Counted from the stretch's first letter, positions 24,771 through 33,582 are shown. The stretch is DNA of 34,253 nt from an uncultured Oscillospiraceae bacterium (GCA_905211675.1 CAJMBP010000008.1:1-34253), one strand, 5' to 3'. Program-made: numbers and translations. The notes: a model not told the origin generated them from the sequence alone.

Positions 24771-27647
24771 TTATGAATTATACGCAAAAAACCGCCAACG
24801 GCGGTTTTTGAAACTTTGCGGGTATACGGGTTTCACCGTAAAACTAAACTTAATTTTCTTTTCATCAACGCGGTATTCCTTTTCAAGCTCCGGTCCGCAG
24901 GAATTTGAGCCCAAGCCCGAAACCTTATAGTCGATACGAATATGTGTTTTGCCGTCTTTTTTAAGTTCATCAATATGCTCGGCACTGTCTAATGCTTCGG
25001 TAGCGTAAGAAGAAACATTGAAATCAAAGCCGTCAGCCTCAAAACACATTTTTCCGATTTGAAGCATCTTTGTATCGGTATGATTGCCGTGCTCCTGCGG
25101 CCGTATATAATTTACATACTCGTTGTCTGCGCAGCTTTCATACAGCCCTACCGAGCCGGCGTGTTTCATATCGCAGTAACTCTCATGCGGTCCGTTGCCG
25201 AAGTATTTAAAATCGGCGTTTTCTTTAGGCATACAAATTTCAAAACCAAATCGCGGCAACCAATACGCATTTTCACGCACATCTGCGTCAAGCGACATAT
25301 TGATTTTGCCCGAAACATCAACCGTGACCGTAAGAATATATTTTACCCAAGGCACACGGCCCACGCCCGCAACCGAGCCTTTTACGGTAATTGTGTTATC
25401 GGTGCAGCGGCACTCATAAACCTTGCCGAAATGAATGTTATAGCCCTCGCCCTGCCAAGCGTTATAATGGCCCCAATTCATTTTTACCTTACGGTCATTA
25501 TCGGTAGGAGCACGCCATGAAGTAAGCTTTATTGCATCACAAATCTGCTTTTCACCGTCGATTACAATATTGGTAAAATTGCCGTAACGGCGAGAGAACA
25601 CATAACGAAAATTTTTGCCCTCAATTATGTAATCATTGCCCTGCTCGGCAACATTTGCCAAAGGCAACTTTGCTTCTTTCTCGGTCATTGCAAAAGGAAG
25701 TTTGTGTTGCGTATGAGCAATAATTTCACCTTCTTTTACAAGAAAACAGTTAAGAAAAGCGCCTAATTTACACTGCAAATTCGGAATTTCAATTTTAACC
25801 GATTTTTCACCGAGCGGCGCCACATCTAAAACAAGGCTGCTTTGACCTATGGTTTTGCCGTCGGCAGTGATGCTGTAGCGCAGTTCATACTCATTAAGAT
25901 TTGTAAAGCTGTATCGGTTTTTTACGGTGAGCACGCCGTCTTTAAATTCGGTAGCCAGCGGCTGATAAGCCGCCTTAACCTCAAGCGAGCCGGCTTTTAA
26001 CTTACGATCGTAAAACACCATACCGTCACAGCAGAAATTACCGAAATCGGTAAGCTCGCCTTCAAAATCGCCGCCGTAGCACGGAACACCGTTCTTATTA
26101 AGCACAGTATGATCCGCCCATTCCCAAACACAGCCGCCTATGAGCGATTTATGCTTGTGGAATAATTCGGTATAACAGTAGACGTCTCCCGGTCCGTTGC
26201 CCATAGCGTGGGCGTATTCGCAAAGGAATATAGGCGTTGTTATTTTTTCATTTGCAACAAAGCCCTCAATGTCGTTTAAAGACGGATACATACGCGAATA
26301 GACATCAGATACACCTAAAAAGCCCTCACGACATGAACATTCCCAGTGGCAGAGTCTTTGGTCGCCTAATGACTTTACATAATCTGCCATAGCGTTAAAG
26401 TTTGCGCCGTGACCCGACTCGTTGCCGAGCGACCACATAATAATGCTGACATGGTTTTTATCACGCTCAACCGCGCGCACCATACGCTCAAGGTGTTCTT
26501 TCTTCCAATCGGGATGTGTGCCGGGCCAATTACCCTCGGGCTCGGTATAATTATAAGGCTGTGACGCGTAACGGCTTATAAAGCCATGGCACTCTATGTC
26601 GGTTTCAAGCACGACATAAAGCCCGTATTGGTCACACAGTTCTAAAAATCTCGGCGGCGGCGGATAGTGTGAAGTACGCACACAGTTTATGTTAAGTTTT
26701 TTCATCAGCCTGACATCTTCAAACAGCTGCTCATCTGTCTGATACCAGCCGCCTTCGGCGCTTGTATCATGGTGATTAACGCCGTATAATTTCACGGGGA
26801 CACCGTTTATAAGCAATTCGTTATCACTTGAAATCTCAATGGTTCTGAAGGCCGTTTTCTGTGTAATTATCTCACCGTCACGCTCTGTCTTTACGGTATA
26901 AAGCCGCGGTTTTTCGGCATTCCAAAAAACAGGATTTTCAACACAAAATTCTGCGCTTAATCCGTCTTGCTCCGCCAAAAAAGCTCCGTTTGTATCATAA
27001 AGCGAAAACCTTGCCGCCTTTTTTGCATTTACAGTAATTTTGCCGTCACGGGCGGTAACCGAAATATCGGTTATGTGACCGTGAGGGCGCTGTAATATGT
27101 AGCAGTCACGAAAAATTCCGTTCATTCTGAAAAAGTCTTGGTCTTCAAGGTAACTGCCGCAGCACCATTTAAGCACTTTTACGGTAATATCATTTGTGCC
27201 TTGGCGCACATAATCGGTAATATCAAACTCAGATTGCAAATGACTGCCCTGAGTAAAGCCCGCATAACTGCCGTTTATGTAAACAAACGCGCACGAGGAC
27301 ACACCCTCAAGCACAAAATATACCTTGCCCCACAGCTTTTCCAAATCAAAGGAGCGGTTATAAACTCCGCATGGGTTGTCATCGGGCACATAAGGCATAT
27401 CTACGGGATACGGATATTCATAATTTGTGTAATTAACCGTATCATAGCCCTCGGTTTGCCAGCATGACGGCACGGGTATTGTGTCCCAATTGTCTATTTT
27501 TTCGGGAACATCAATATCGCTCTTAAAATATTTAAAATTCCAAGTGCCGTTTAAAAGCTTATATTCCGAAACGCCGCTCGGTATATAGTAGCTTCGCGGG
27601 GCGCATCTGTTTTCACTTGTTTTCAACGGGTTTTCATATACTCTCAT
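24771..27647 (-). CDS. lacZ: Beta-galactosidase (GH2, LacZ type)
   Basis: A 958-residue cytosolic glycoside hydrolase that splits terminal beta-galactosides. Domain order is the LacZ one: sugar-binding jelly roll (WDTIPVPSCWQTEGYD), immunoglobulin-like domain, TIM barrel, second sandwich, and the C-terminal beta-gal small chain domain (about 690-940). The acid/base glutamate is in WSLGNESGHG near residue 409; the nucleophile is in FLCEYAHAMGNGPG near residue 477. It is 4 bases after rodA with GGGAGG inside the rodA end, so the two form one transcript. The last ~17 residues, after FTVKPV, extend through an intrinsic terminator before the TAA. A change of one base in the TAC codon at 24822-24824 would restore a stop at the likely ancestral end. 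Confidence 0.93.
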   Translation of the reverse strand: MRVYENPLKTSENRCAPRSYYIPSGVSEYKLLNGTWNFKYFKSDIDVPEKIDNWDTIPVPSCWQTEGYDTVNYTNYEYPYPVDMPYVPDDNPCGVYNRSFDLEKLWGKVYFVLEGVSSCAFVYINGSYAGFTQGSHLQSEFDITDYVRQGTNDITVKVLKWCCGSYLEDQDFFRMNGIFRDCYILQRPHGHITDISVTARDGKITVNAKKAARFSLYDTNGAFLAEQDGLSAEFCVENPVFWNAEKPRLYTVKTERDGEIITQKTAFRTIEISSDNELLINGVPVKLYGVNHHDTSAEGGWYQTDEQLFEDVRLMKKLNINCVRTSHYPPPPRFLELCDQYGLYVVLETDIECHGFISRYASQPYNYTEPEGNWPGTHPDWKKEHLERMVRAVERDKNHVSIIMWSLGNESGHGANFNAMADYVKSLGDQRLCHWECSCREGFLGVSDVYSRMYPSLNDIEGFVANEKITTPIFLCEYAHAMGNGPGDVYCYTELFHKHKSLIGGCVWEWADHTVLNKNGVPCYGGDFEGELTDFGNFCCDGMVFYDRKLKAGSLEVKAAYQPLATEFKDGVLTVKNRYSFTNLNEYELRYSITADGKTIGQSSLVLDVAPLGEKSVKIEIPNLQCKLGAFLNCFLVKEGEIIAHTQHKLPFAMTEKEAKLPLANVAEQGNDYIIEGKNFRYVFSRRYGNFTNIVIDGEKQICDAIKLTSWRAPTDNDRKVKMNWGHYNAWQGEGYNIHFGKVYECRCTDNTITVKGSVAGVGRVPWVKYILTVTVDVSGKINMSLDADVRENAYWLPRFGFEICMPKENADFKYFGNGPHESYCDMKHAGSVGLYESCADNEYVNYIRPQEHGNHTDTKMLQIGKMCFEADGFDFNVSSYATEALDSAEHIDELKKDGKTHIRIDYKVSGLGSNSCGPELEKEYRVDEKKIKFSFTVKPVYPQSFKNRRWRFFAYNS
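24786..24809 (-). terminator. Intrinsic terminator inside the 3' end of lacZ
   Basis: On the minus strand AAAAACCGCC, loop GTT, GGCGGTTTTTT form a hairpin with a T6 tract. The hairpin encodes K-N-R-R-W-R-F-F of the reading frame, and the stop codon (24771-24773) lies about 13 bases beyond the T tract. Transcripts ending here would lack a stop codon. It is the only terminator between lacZ and the next operon. Confidence 0.7.
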
Positions 27648-27651
27648 AATT

Positions 27652-28788
27652 TTATTTTTCCTCCCTGAGATACAGTGTTCTCGCGTTGCGATGTTTATAA
27701 ACGCTTAAAACAAGCCCTACACCCAAATACATACAAATAAGCGATGTGCCGCCCGCGCTGAAAAACGGTAATGTTACGCCGATAACCGGCAAAAGCGCAA
27801 TGCACATGCCTACATTCATAATAATTTGAGCAAGCAGCATGCCGAAAAAGCCCACACAGATCAATTTGCCGCTTTGTTTATTACAGTTTCGGGCAATATT
27901 TACGGCTCTGAAGCCTATAGCGGCAAGCAAAATAAGCACTGCCATACAGCCCAAAAAGCCCAACTCTTCACCTATGCTTACAAATATAAAGTCATTTTGA
28001 CCTTCGGGCACTCCGCCTACCTGCGTAAGACTTCCGTTAAACAGACCTTGTCCCCTGAAGCCGCCGTTAGCAAGCGCCATTCTGCCGCGGTAGGATTGGA
28101 AGGTAGCGCCCATAATATCCGATTCAATGTCAAACATACTTATAAGTCTTGTTCGCTGTTCCTCATTCATTACCAAAAAATAAATAAGCGGAGAGCATGC
28201 AATAATAACCGTAAACGCCAGCACAAAATACTTCCATGAAACACCTGCCGCGCACATCATGCAAAGCACCATAACTGCGAATACAAGCGCTGTGCCGTCG
28301 TCGCCCTGAAAATGTATAAGCACCACGGGAAAGGCACCGTGCAGGCAAACGGGAATTAAGGTTTTTAACTTGTTTATATTGGGTTTAACACTGCTTAGAT
28401 GGGCGGAGAATGTAATAATAAAGCATATTTTTAAAAGCTCTGACGGCTGAAAGGTGGTAAAGCCTAAATCAAGCCACGCCTTATCGTCGGTGCCCTCGGG
28501 CGCCCAGCCTATAAAAAATGTAAGTATTACCGGTATTATACCGAGAATTGCAAACAGATACCACCGTTTTAAAAATCTTTCAAAATCTATGCCAGATATA
28601 ACAACTGCGGCAACCAGCCCTAACGCCATACCTATAATTTGCACAAGCAACGGTCGCATTGTGCCGAGGTATCTTGTGGCAGAAAAAACCGCCAGACAGC
28701 CGTAACTTGTGGCAACCGTGCAAAGTATTAACATAAGTTTATCGGTTTCGCGTATAAAATCCGCTATTCTCGCTATAATTTTGCCCAA
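27652..28788 (-). CDS. rodA: Rod shape-determining protein RodA (SEDS peptidoglycan polymerase)
   Basis: A 378-residue SEDS-family membrane glycosyltransferase that polymerises glycan strands for cell elongation with a class B PBP. About ten hydrophobic segments are spread along the protein. FQPSELLKI (about residues 130-138), QSYRGRMALANGGFRGQGL, PEGQNDFIFVSIGEELGF and LPFFSAGGTSLI are diagnostic RodA/FtsW blocks. The start is a TTG at 28788 preceded by GGCAGGCG. An earlier in-frame TTG at 28824 lies at or before the predicted transcription start, so it cannot be used. It leads a two-gene unit with lacZ. FtsW or SpoVE are the alternatives; the residue pattern and the lack of division genes nearby favour RodA. 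Confidence 0.88.
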   Translation of the reverse strand: MGKIIARIADFIRETDKLMLILCTVATSYGCLAVFSATRYLGTMRPLLVQIIGMALGLVAAVVISGIDFERFLKRWYLFAILGIIPVILTFFIGWAPEGTDDKAWLDLGFTTFQPSELLKICFIITFSAHLSSVKPNINKLKTLIPVCLHGAFPVVLIHFQGDDGTALVFAVMVLCMMCAAGVSWKYFVLAFTVIIACSPLIYFLVMNEEQRTRLISMFDIESDIMGATFQSYRGRMALANGGFRGQGLFNGSLTQVGGVPEGQNDFIFVSIGEELGFLGCMAVLILLAAIGFRAVNIARNCNKQSGKLICVGFFGMLLAQIIMNVGMCIALLPVIGVTLPFFSAGGTSLICMYLGVGLVLSVYKHRNARTLYLREEK

Positions 28789-28826
28789 GTTATTTCGCCT
28801 GCCTTTTTTGTTTTGTATGCACAATC

Positions 28827-28855
28827 ATTATATTAAATAACAGGCGATTTTTCAA
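28827..28855 (-). promoter_or_regulatory. Promoter of rodA-lacZ
   Basis: On the minus strand TTGAAA (28850-28855) and TATAAT (28827-28832) are spaced 17 bp. Transcription would start near 28820, which places the first usable rodA start at TTG 28788. It lies right behind the copA terminator. Confidence 0.7.
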
Positions 28856-28857
28856 GT

Positions 28858-28889
28858 AAAAAAATTAGGAGCTGTAAAAAAACAGCCCC
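28858..28889 (-). terminator. Terminator of csoR-copA
   Basis: GGGGCTGT/ACAGCTCC (one G-T pair) with a 6-base loop is followed by TAA and a T7 tract on the minus strand. It begins eight bases after the copA stop codon. Confidence 0.85.
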
Positions 28890-28896
28890 TTAAAAT

Positions 28897-29106
28897 TTAT
28901 TTTATTTCTATAACCTTATATCCTTCGGTTTCAACGGCATTTTTTAAAGCTTCATCAGTCACGGACTTGTCAATTTCTACGCTTGCAACACCTGTTTTAT
29001 GGCTTATATCCACAACCCTTACACCGCCTATTGCCTCTAAAGCGGTTTTTGTATGAGCCTCGCAGTGCGCACACATAAGTCCTTCGATTTTAATTGTTTT
29101 TTTCAT
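28897..29106 (-). CDS. Possible CopZ-like copper chaperone from an internal start in copA
   Basis: A nested in-frame reading frame of 69 residues, starting MKKTIKIEGLMCAHCEAHTK, has exactly the size and motif of a CopZ/HMA chaperone. AAAAGGAG (about 29118-29125) precedes the ATG at 29106 with an 11-base gap. The layout looks like a copZ gene that has fused to copA while keeping its own ribosome binding site. Translation from this site is inferred, not shown. Confidence 0.4.
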   Translation of the reverse strand: MKKTIKIEGLMCAHCEAHTKTALEAIGGVRVVDISHKTGVASVEIDKSVTDEALKNAVETEGYKVIEIK

Positions 29107-31356
29107 ACTTGTTTTTTCTCCTTTTATTTTATTAAATTTAAAAAAGTTGAGCCTGAGCGCATTTGTTACAACGCAAAAGCTTGAAAGACTCATGGCCGCG
29201 GCGGCAAACATAGGGCTTAAAGTTAAACCGAAAATCGGTATGAGAGCGCCTGCCGCAAGCGGTATGCCTATCGCATTATAAATAAATGCCCAAAACAAAT
29301 TTTGCTTTATATTACCAAGTGTTTTTTTGCTTAAACGCACGGCATTTACGGCATCGGTAAGATTGCTATTCATAAGCACAATTTCGGCAGATTCCACCGC
29401 TATGTCCATACCGCCGCCCACAGCCATACCTATGTCGGCACAAGTCAGCGCGGGAGCGTCATTTATGCCGTCGCCTACCATTATTACCCTGTCCTGCCCT
29501 TTAAGTTCATTTACAATAAGTGCCTTGCCGTCGGGCTTGACGCCTGCTCTTACTTCGTCAATACCAACCGCTCTGGCAACAGAGTCGGCAGTTATTCGGT
29601 TGTCGCCCGTCAGCATTACCGTGCGAATACCCAATTTTTTAAAAAGGCTTATTGCACCGCGTGCATCTGCCTTTACGGTGTCTGCCACAGCAATAATTCC
29701 TATTAAAACATTATCTTCAGCAAATATAAGCGGCGTCTTGCCCTCACAACTCAATCTGTCGGTAATGTCGGATACGCTTTTAGTATCAATTCCTTTTTCG
29801 GCCGCCGAGCTGACACTGCAGGCAAAACAAAATTTTTTATCAATCATTCCGCTTACGCCAAAGCCTGCCGTTTCGCCGAAGTCCGATATATTTAAAGCAT
29901 AAATGTTTTTTTCTTTTGCATATTCGTTAACGGCGCCGGCAAGCGGATGCGCGCTTCCGCTTTCAAGTGTATAGGCTATCTGCAAAAGTCTGTCTTCGTC
30001 GGTATTATTAACCGTTAAAACATCGGTAACCGTCGGTTTTCCGGTTGTTACCGTGCCTGTCTTGTCAAGAACCGCTATATTGCACTTTCCGCATAGCTCC
30101 AAGGCCGCCGCATTTTTAAAAAGTATTCCGCCGCGTGCGCCTACCCCACTGCCTACCATTATTGCAACGGGAGTGGCAAGCCCCAAAGCACAGGGGCAAC
30201 TTATAACAAGCACCGATATTGCTCTTGATAATGCGAAGCCCACAGTTTCACCTAATAATAACCACACCGTTAAAGTAACAATAGAAATCACAATAACTAT
30301 GGGTACAAACACTGCCGATACCCTGTCGGCAATTCGCGCTATGGGCGCTTTTGTTGCAGACGCGTCTCTTACCGTTTTAACAATTTTGGCAAGTGTGCTG
30401 TCCTCACCTACGGCGGTAGCACGGCAAATTAGTTTTCCTGTTTTGTTTATAGTACCTGATGATACGCGGCTGCCCGCAAGCTTATCTACGGGAATACTCT
30501 CGCCCGTAAGCGACGATTCATCAACAGCGCTTATACCTTCGAGTACCACGCCGTCCACGGCAAAGCTCTCGCCCGGTAATACAACAAAAATATCGTCTTT
30601 TAAAACATCATCGGCCGGTGTAACAATTTCTGCACCGTCTTTTATAACCATTACGGTTTTTGGGGCAAGTTCAAGCAATGCTTTTATCGCATTTGTCGTT
30701 TTTCCCTTTGCGTAACCCTCTAACAGCTTGCCAACCGTTATGAGCGTTAAAATCATAGCGGCTGATTCAAAATATAAGCCGTGCAATAAATGCTTAGACT
30801 CAACGCCTGAAACAGTTGTCATTAAAAAAACATTTGCAAGGCTGTAAATGTATGCCGCCGCAGAACCTAATGCTACAAGCGTATCCATATTGGGCGCACG
30901 TTTTATAACCCCCTTAAAGCCGTTTATAAAAAATCTTTGATTTATAACAATGACGGCAGTTGTAAGAATTAACTGTATAAGTGCTTGTGCTAAAAAATTA
31001 CTGCTTATTATATTTGGCAGCGGTGCATTCCACATTGTATGGAACATTGAAAAATACATTAAAACAGCCGTTAAAATCACCGAAGATACGAGCCGCCATA
31101 AAACATTCTTATCAAACCTTTCGGTATGAGTGTCTGATTTTCTATTGTCTTTTTTCGAGACCGTTTGCTCTATACCGTAGCCCGCCTTTACCACAGCGTC
31201 AATTATTGCCCCTGCGTCGGCGCCGCCATCTACCGTCATATCGCCCGTGAGCAGATTAACACTGCAAGATGTAACATTTGCTACTGCGCTTACCGCCTTT
31301 TCAACACGGGCACTGCATGAGGCACAGCTCATACCCGTAACCTTGAATTTTTGCAT
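28897..31356 (-). CDS. copA: Copper-translocating P1B-type ATPase with N- and C-terminal metal-binding domains
   Basis: An 819-residue copper-export ATPase. An N-terminal HMA domain has GMSCASC (C11, C14). Eight membrane segments are expected. The transport site is SCPCALGLATPVA near residue 388. The phosphorylated aspartate is in DKTGTVTTG near residue 429. GDGINDAP is near residue 629. After the last membrane segment, residues 751-819 form a complete second HMA domain with MCAHC (C762, C765), resembling a free CopZ chaperone. An internal AAAAGGAG site lies 11 bases before an in-frame ATG at 29106, so a separate 69-residue CopZ could also be made. It lies 12 bases after csoR, which should repress it until Cu(I) rises. 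Confidence 0.94.
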   Translation of the reverse strand: MQKFKVTGMSCASCSARVEKAVSAVANVTSCSVNLLTGDMTVDGGADAGAIIDAVVKAGYGIEQTVSKKDNRKSDTHTERFDKNVLWRLVSSVILTAVLMYFSMFHTMWNAPLPNIISSNFLAQALIQLILTTAVIVINQRFFINGFKGVIKRAPNMDTLVALGSAAAYIYSLANVFLMTTVSGVESKHLLHGLYFESAAMILTLITVGKLLEGYAKGKTTNAIKALLELAPKTVMVIKDGAEIVTPADDVLKDDIFVVLPGESFAVDGVVLEGISAVDESSLTGESIPVDKLAGSRVSSGTINKTGKLICRATAVGEDSTLAKIVKTVRDASATKAPIARIADRVSAVFVPIVIVISIVTLTVWLLLGETVGFALSRAISVLVISCPCALGLATPVAIMVGSGVGARGGILFKNAAALELCGKCNIAVLDKTGTVTTGKPTVTDVLTVNNTDEDRLLQIAYTLESGSAHPLAGAVNEYAKEKNIYALNISDFGETAGFGVSGMIDKKFCFACSVSSAAEKGIDTKSVSDITDRLSCEGKTPLIFAEDNVLIGIIAVADTVKADARGAISLFKKLGIRTVMLTGDNRITADSVARAVGIDEVRAGVKPDGKALIVNELKGQDRVIMVGDGINDAPALTCADIGMAVGGGMDIAVESAEIVLMNSNLTDAVNAVRLSKKTLGNIKQNLFWAFIYNAIGIPLAAGALIPIFGLTLSPMFAAAAMSLSSFCVVTNALRLNFFKFNKIKGEKTSMKKTIKIEGLMCAHCEAHTKTALEAIGGVRVVDISHKTGVASVEIDKSVTDEALKNAVETEGYKVIEIK

Positions 31357-31368
31357 AACTTCCTCCGT

Positions 31369-31671
31369 TTATTTCATTAACTTCTGCAAGGTTAAAACAA
31401 GTTCATCTATTGTTTCATCATTGTTGTTTCTTATACCGTCGGCAACGCAGGTGCGTATGTGACTACTGAGCAGTTCACGGTTAAAAGCGTTAAGCGCCGC
31501 ATTAATCGCACTTACCTGTATAAGTATGTCAGGGCAGTATGCGCTTGACTCAACCATCTTTTTAACACCCCTTACCTGCCCTTCAATTCGGTTAAGGCGG
31601 TTTATAAGCGATTTGTACTCCTGCTCGGAACGGTGCTTTGTCTTTTTACCGCAACATTCGCAACTTTGCAT
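31369..31671 (-). CDS. csoR: CsoR-family copper-sensing repressor
   Basis: A 100-residue all-helical DUF156/CsoR repressor that releases DNA when it binds Cu(I). C46, H71 and C75 have the same spacing (25 and 4) as Cys36-His61-Cys65 of Mycobacterium CsoR, so copper sensing is preferred over the FrmR or nickel-type RcnR relatives. LINRLNRIEGQVRGVKKMVE is the DNA-contacting helix region. The N terminus carries three extra cysteines (C4, C6, C7) and a basic stretch. AGGGGA lies 7 bases before ATG 31671. It is co-transcribed with copA and controls both through a palindrome within the promoter. Confidence 0.95.
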   Translation of the reverse strand: MQSCECCGKKTKHRSEQEYKSLINRLNRIEGQVRGVKKMVESSAYCPDILIQVSAINAALNAFNRELLSSHIRTCVADGIRNNNDETIDELVLTLQKLMK

Positions 31672-31702
31672 ATATCAGTCCCCTATGTGAAATTTTTATT
31701 AT

Positions 31703-31731
31703 ATTATATACCCCATAGGGGTATATGTCAA
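31703..31731 (-). promoter_or_regulatory. csoR-copA promoter with CsoR operator in the spacer
   Basis: On the minus strand TTGACA (31726-31731) and TATAAT (31703-31708) are spaced 17 bp. Between them lies the palindrome TATACCCC-ATA-GGGGTATA (31707-31725, one more pair outward), the GC-rich-core type bound by CsoR. Repressor binding there would exclude RNA polymerase. Confidence 0.9.
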
Positions 31732-31736
31732 TATGT

Positions 31737-31764
31737 AAAAAACAAGGACGGTTTTAAACCGTCC
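31737..31764 (-). terminator. Terminator of the phosphohexomutase gene
   Basis: GGACGGTTT and AAACCGTCC (31746-31764) form a perfect stem followed on the minus strand by TTGTTTTTT. It lies just past the gene ending at 31776 and immediately upstream of the csoR promoter. Confidence 0.85.
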
Positions 31765-31775
31765 CCATTTTAATC

Positions 31776-33485
31776 TTAAAACCCTAAAAGTTTAGTGCCT
31801 GCCGCCTCTAACACTTCACGCTCGGCAAGCGCCTCCGCGTCGGTAGCGCCCACAGCGCTTAAATACAGTTTAATTTTAGGCTCGGTGCCCGACGGACGAA
31901 CAATAAGCGAACTGCCGTCTGCAAAGTAAAAGCCCAAAACATTAGATTTCGGTAAATCAATTTTTGATATTTTACCGCTTTCTATATCAAGGCTCTCGCT
32001 CTTGTTAAGATTATCAAACCTATCGACCTTAAGTCCGCCTATTTCGGCAGGGGGATCGGTAGCAAGTCTTTCCATTATTCCTGCTATTTGTTTCATACCC
32101 GCCTGACCCTCACAGGTAAAGCTTTTTTGCGAGCAATAGTAATAACCGTATTTATCGTAAAGGTTTGACAAAGCATCAACAAGACTTAAGCCCTTTGATT
32201 TATAGTAAGCCACCATTTCGCAAATAAGCATTGATGCAACAACGGCGTCTTTATCGCGAACATAACTGCCTGCTAAATAACCGTAGCTTTCTTCAAAACC
32301 GAATATATATCTGTCTTCTGCGTGTTCCTTTTCAAGCAACCCTATCTGCTCGCCGATAAACTTGAAGCCTGTAAGTACATTACGAAGCTCACAGCCGTAA
32401 TCTTGGGCAATTTTACTGCATACTTCGGTTGTAACTATGGTTTTAACCGCAACCGGTTTTTCGGGTAAGGTGCCGTTTTCTTTTCTGCCCTTTAAAACAT
32501 ATTCAAGCAAAAGTGCTCCAACCTCGTTGCCCGTAAACAAACGGTATTCCTCACCGTTAGGTACGGCTATACCCACGCGGTCGGCATCCGGATCGGTAGC
32601 AAGCAGTAAATCGGGCTTTAAGGTTTCGGCAAGCTTTAACGCACACTCGAACGCCTGACGGATTTCAGGGTTGGGGTATGGCGCTGTCGGGAAATTTCCG
32701 TCGGGTAATTCCTGCTCGGGAACTACCGTTACATTTGTGGCGCCTATTCTTTTTAAAATACTGCGTACAGGCTTGTTGCCCGTGCCATGAAGCGGCGTGT
32801 AAACAACATTAAGCTTTGACATATCGGTATCGGTATGAACCCGTCTTTTGGCAACTTCATCAAGGTATGCGTTTATAACATCATCACCGATGTATTCGAT
32901 TTTACCTTCGGCCAAAGCCTTTTCGAAATCAATTCGCTTAACGCCGTCAAATATATCAACGCTGTTCATAATAGAAAGCACATAATCGGCCGCTTCTAAC
33001 CCAAGCTGACAACCGTCGTTACCGTATGCCTTATAGCCATTGTATTTTGAAGGATTATGGCTTGCAGTTACCACAATACCCGCGTCACATTTTAAATAAC
33101 GCACTGCAAAAGACAGCATGGGCGTGGGCATAAGCTCTTTGTATATATATACCTTTATACCGTTTGCCGCAAGAATAGCCGCGGCGTCACGGGCAAATAC
33201 ATCAGACTTGATACGGCTGTCGTATGCGATTGCCACCTTGCCGTTTTCGGTGACCGAGTTAACATAAGCCGCAAGACCCTGTGTTGCCTTGCCTACCGTG
33301 TAAACATTCATACGGTTGGTACCCGCGCCTATAACTCCGCGCAGACCCCCCGTGCCAAACTCAAGGTCTTTATAAAAAGCATCATTTATAGCATCTTCAT
33401 TACCCGACATATTTTTAAGTTCTTCCGTTAAATCGGGGTCGAGCGTAGCTCGCTTACACCAAAGATTGTACTGTTCGTTTATCAT
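31776..33485 (-). CDS. pgcA: Phosphoglucomutase / phosphohexomutase
   Basis: A 569-residue alpha-D-phosphohexomutase that probably interconverts glucose 1-phosphate and glucose 6-phosphate for glycogen and cell-envelope sugar synthesis. The phosphoserine loop is TASHNPSKYNGYK near residues 140-152. The magnesium loop is DPDADRVG near residue 298. The sugar-binding FEESYGYLAG is near residue 395, and the C-terminal phosphate-binding loop is RPSGTEPKIKLYL. The length and the N-terminal extension (LWCKRATLDPDL) match the B. subtilis PgcA type. It is monocistronic, with GGGAGG 7 bases before ATG 33485. Phosphomannomutase activity is the main alternative. Confidence 0.92.
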   Translation of the reverse strand: MINEQYNLWCKRATLDPDLTEELKNMSGNEDAINDAFYKDLEFGTGGLRGVIGAGTNRMNVYTVGKATQGLAAYVNSVTENGKVAIAYDSRIKSDVFARDAAAILAANGIKVYIYKELMPTPMLSFAVRYLKCDAGIVVTASHNPSKYNGYKAYGNDGCQLGLEAADYVLSIMNSVDIFDGVKRIDFEKALAEGKIEYIGDDVINAYLDEVAKRRVHTDTDMSKLNVVYTPLHGTGNKPVRSILKRIGATNVTVVPEQELPDGNFPTAPYPNPEIRQAFECALKLAETLKPDLLLATDPDADRVGIAVPNGEEYRLFTGNEVGALLLEYVLKGRKENGTLPEKPVAVKTIVTTEVCSKIAQDYGCELRNVLTGFKFIGEQIGLLEKEHAEDRYIFGFEESYGYLAGSYVRDKDAVVASMLICEMVAYYKSKGLSLVDALSNLYDKYGYYYCSQKSFTCEGQAGMKQIAGIMERLATDPPAEIGGLKVDRFDNLNKSESLDIESGKISKIDLPKSNVLGFYFADGSSLIVRPSGTEPKIKLYLSAVGATDAEALAEREVLEAAGTKLLGF

Positions 33486-33515
33486 GCCGAAGCCTCCCTG
33501 AACTTATATACCTTA

Positions 33516-33544
33516 ATTTTACAATTAAATCAAACTCTTGTCAA
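33516..33544 (-). promoter_or_regulatory. Promoter of the phosphohexomutase gene
   Basis: On the minus strand TTGACA (33539-33544) and TAAAAT (33516-33521) are spaced 17 bp, about 30 bases before the gene at 33485. Confidence 0.7.
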
Positions 33545-33582
33545 CTAAAATTCAGTAGGTTGTTTCGACATTATCGGTTTAT

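Noticed and set aside
29327..29902. 191-codon plus-strand frame
   Set aside because: Antisense shadow of copA with the same biased composition; copA motifs on the other strand are intact.
30053..30715. 220-codon plus-strand frame
   Set aside because: It is antisense to the membrane and catalytic core of copA, has a low-complexity Ser/Thr/Ala/Ile composition, and no ribosome binding site or family.
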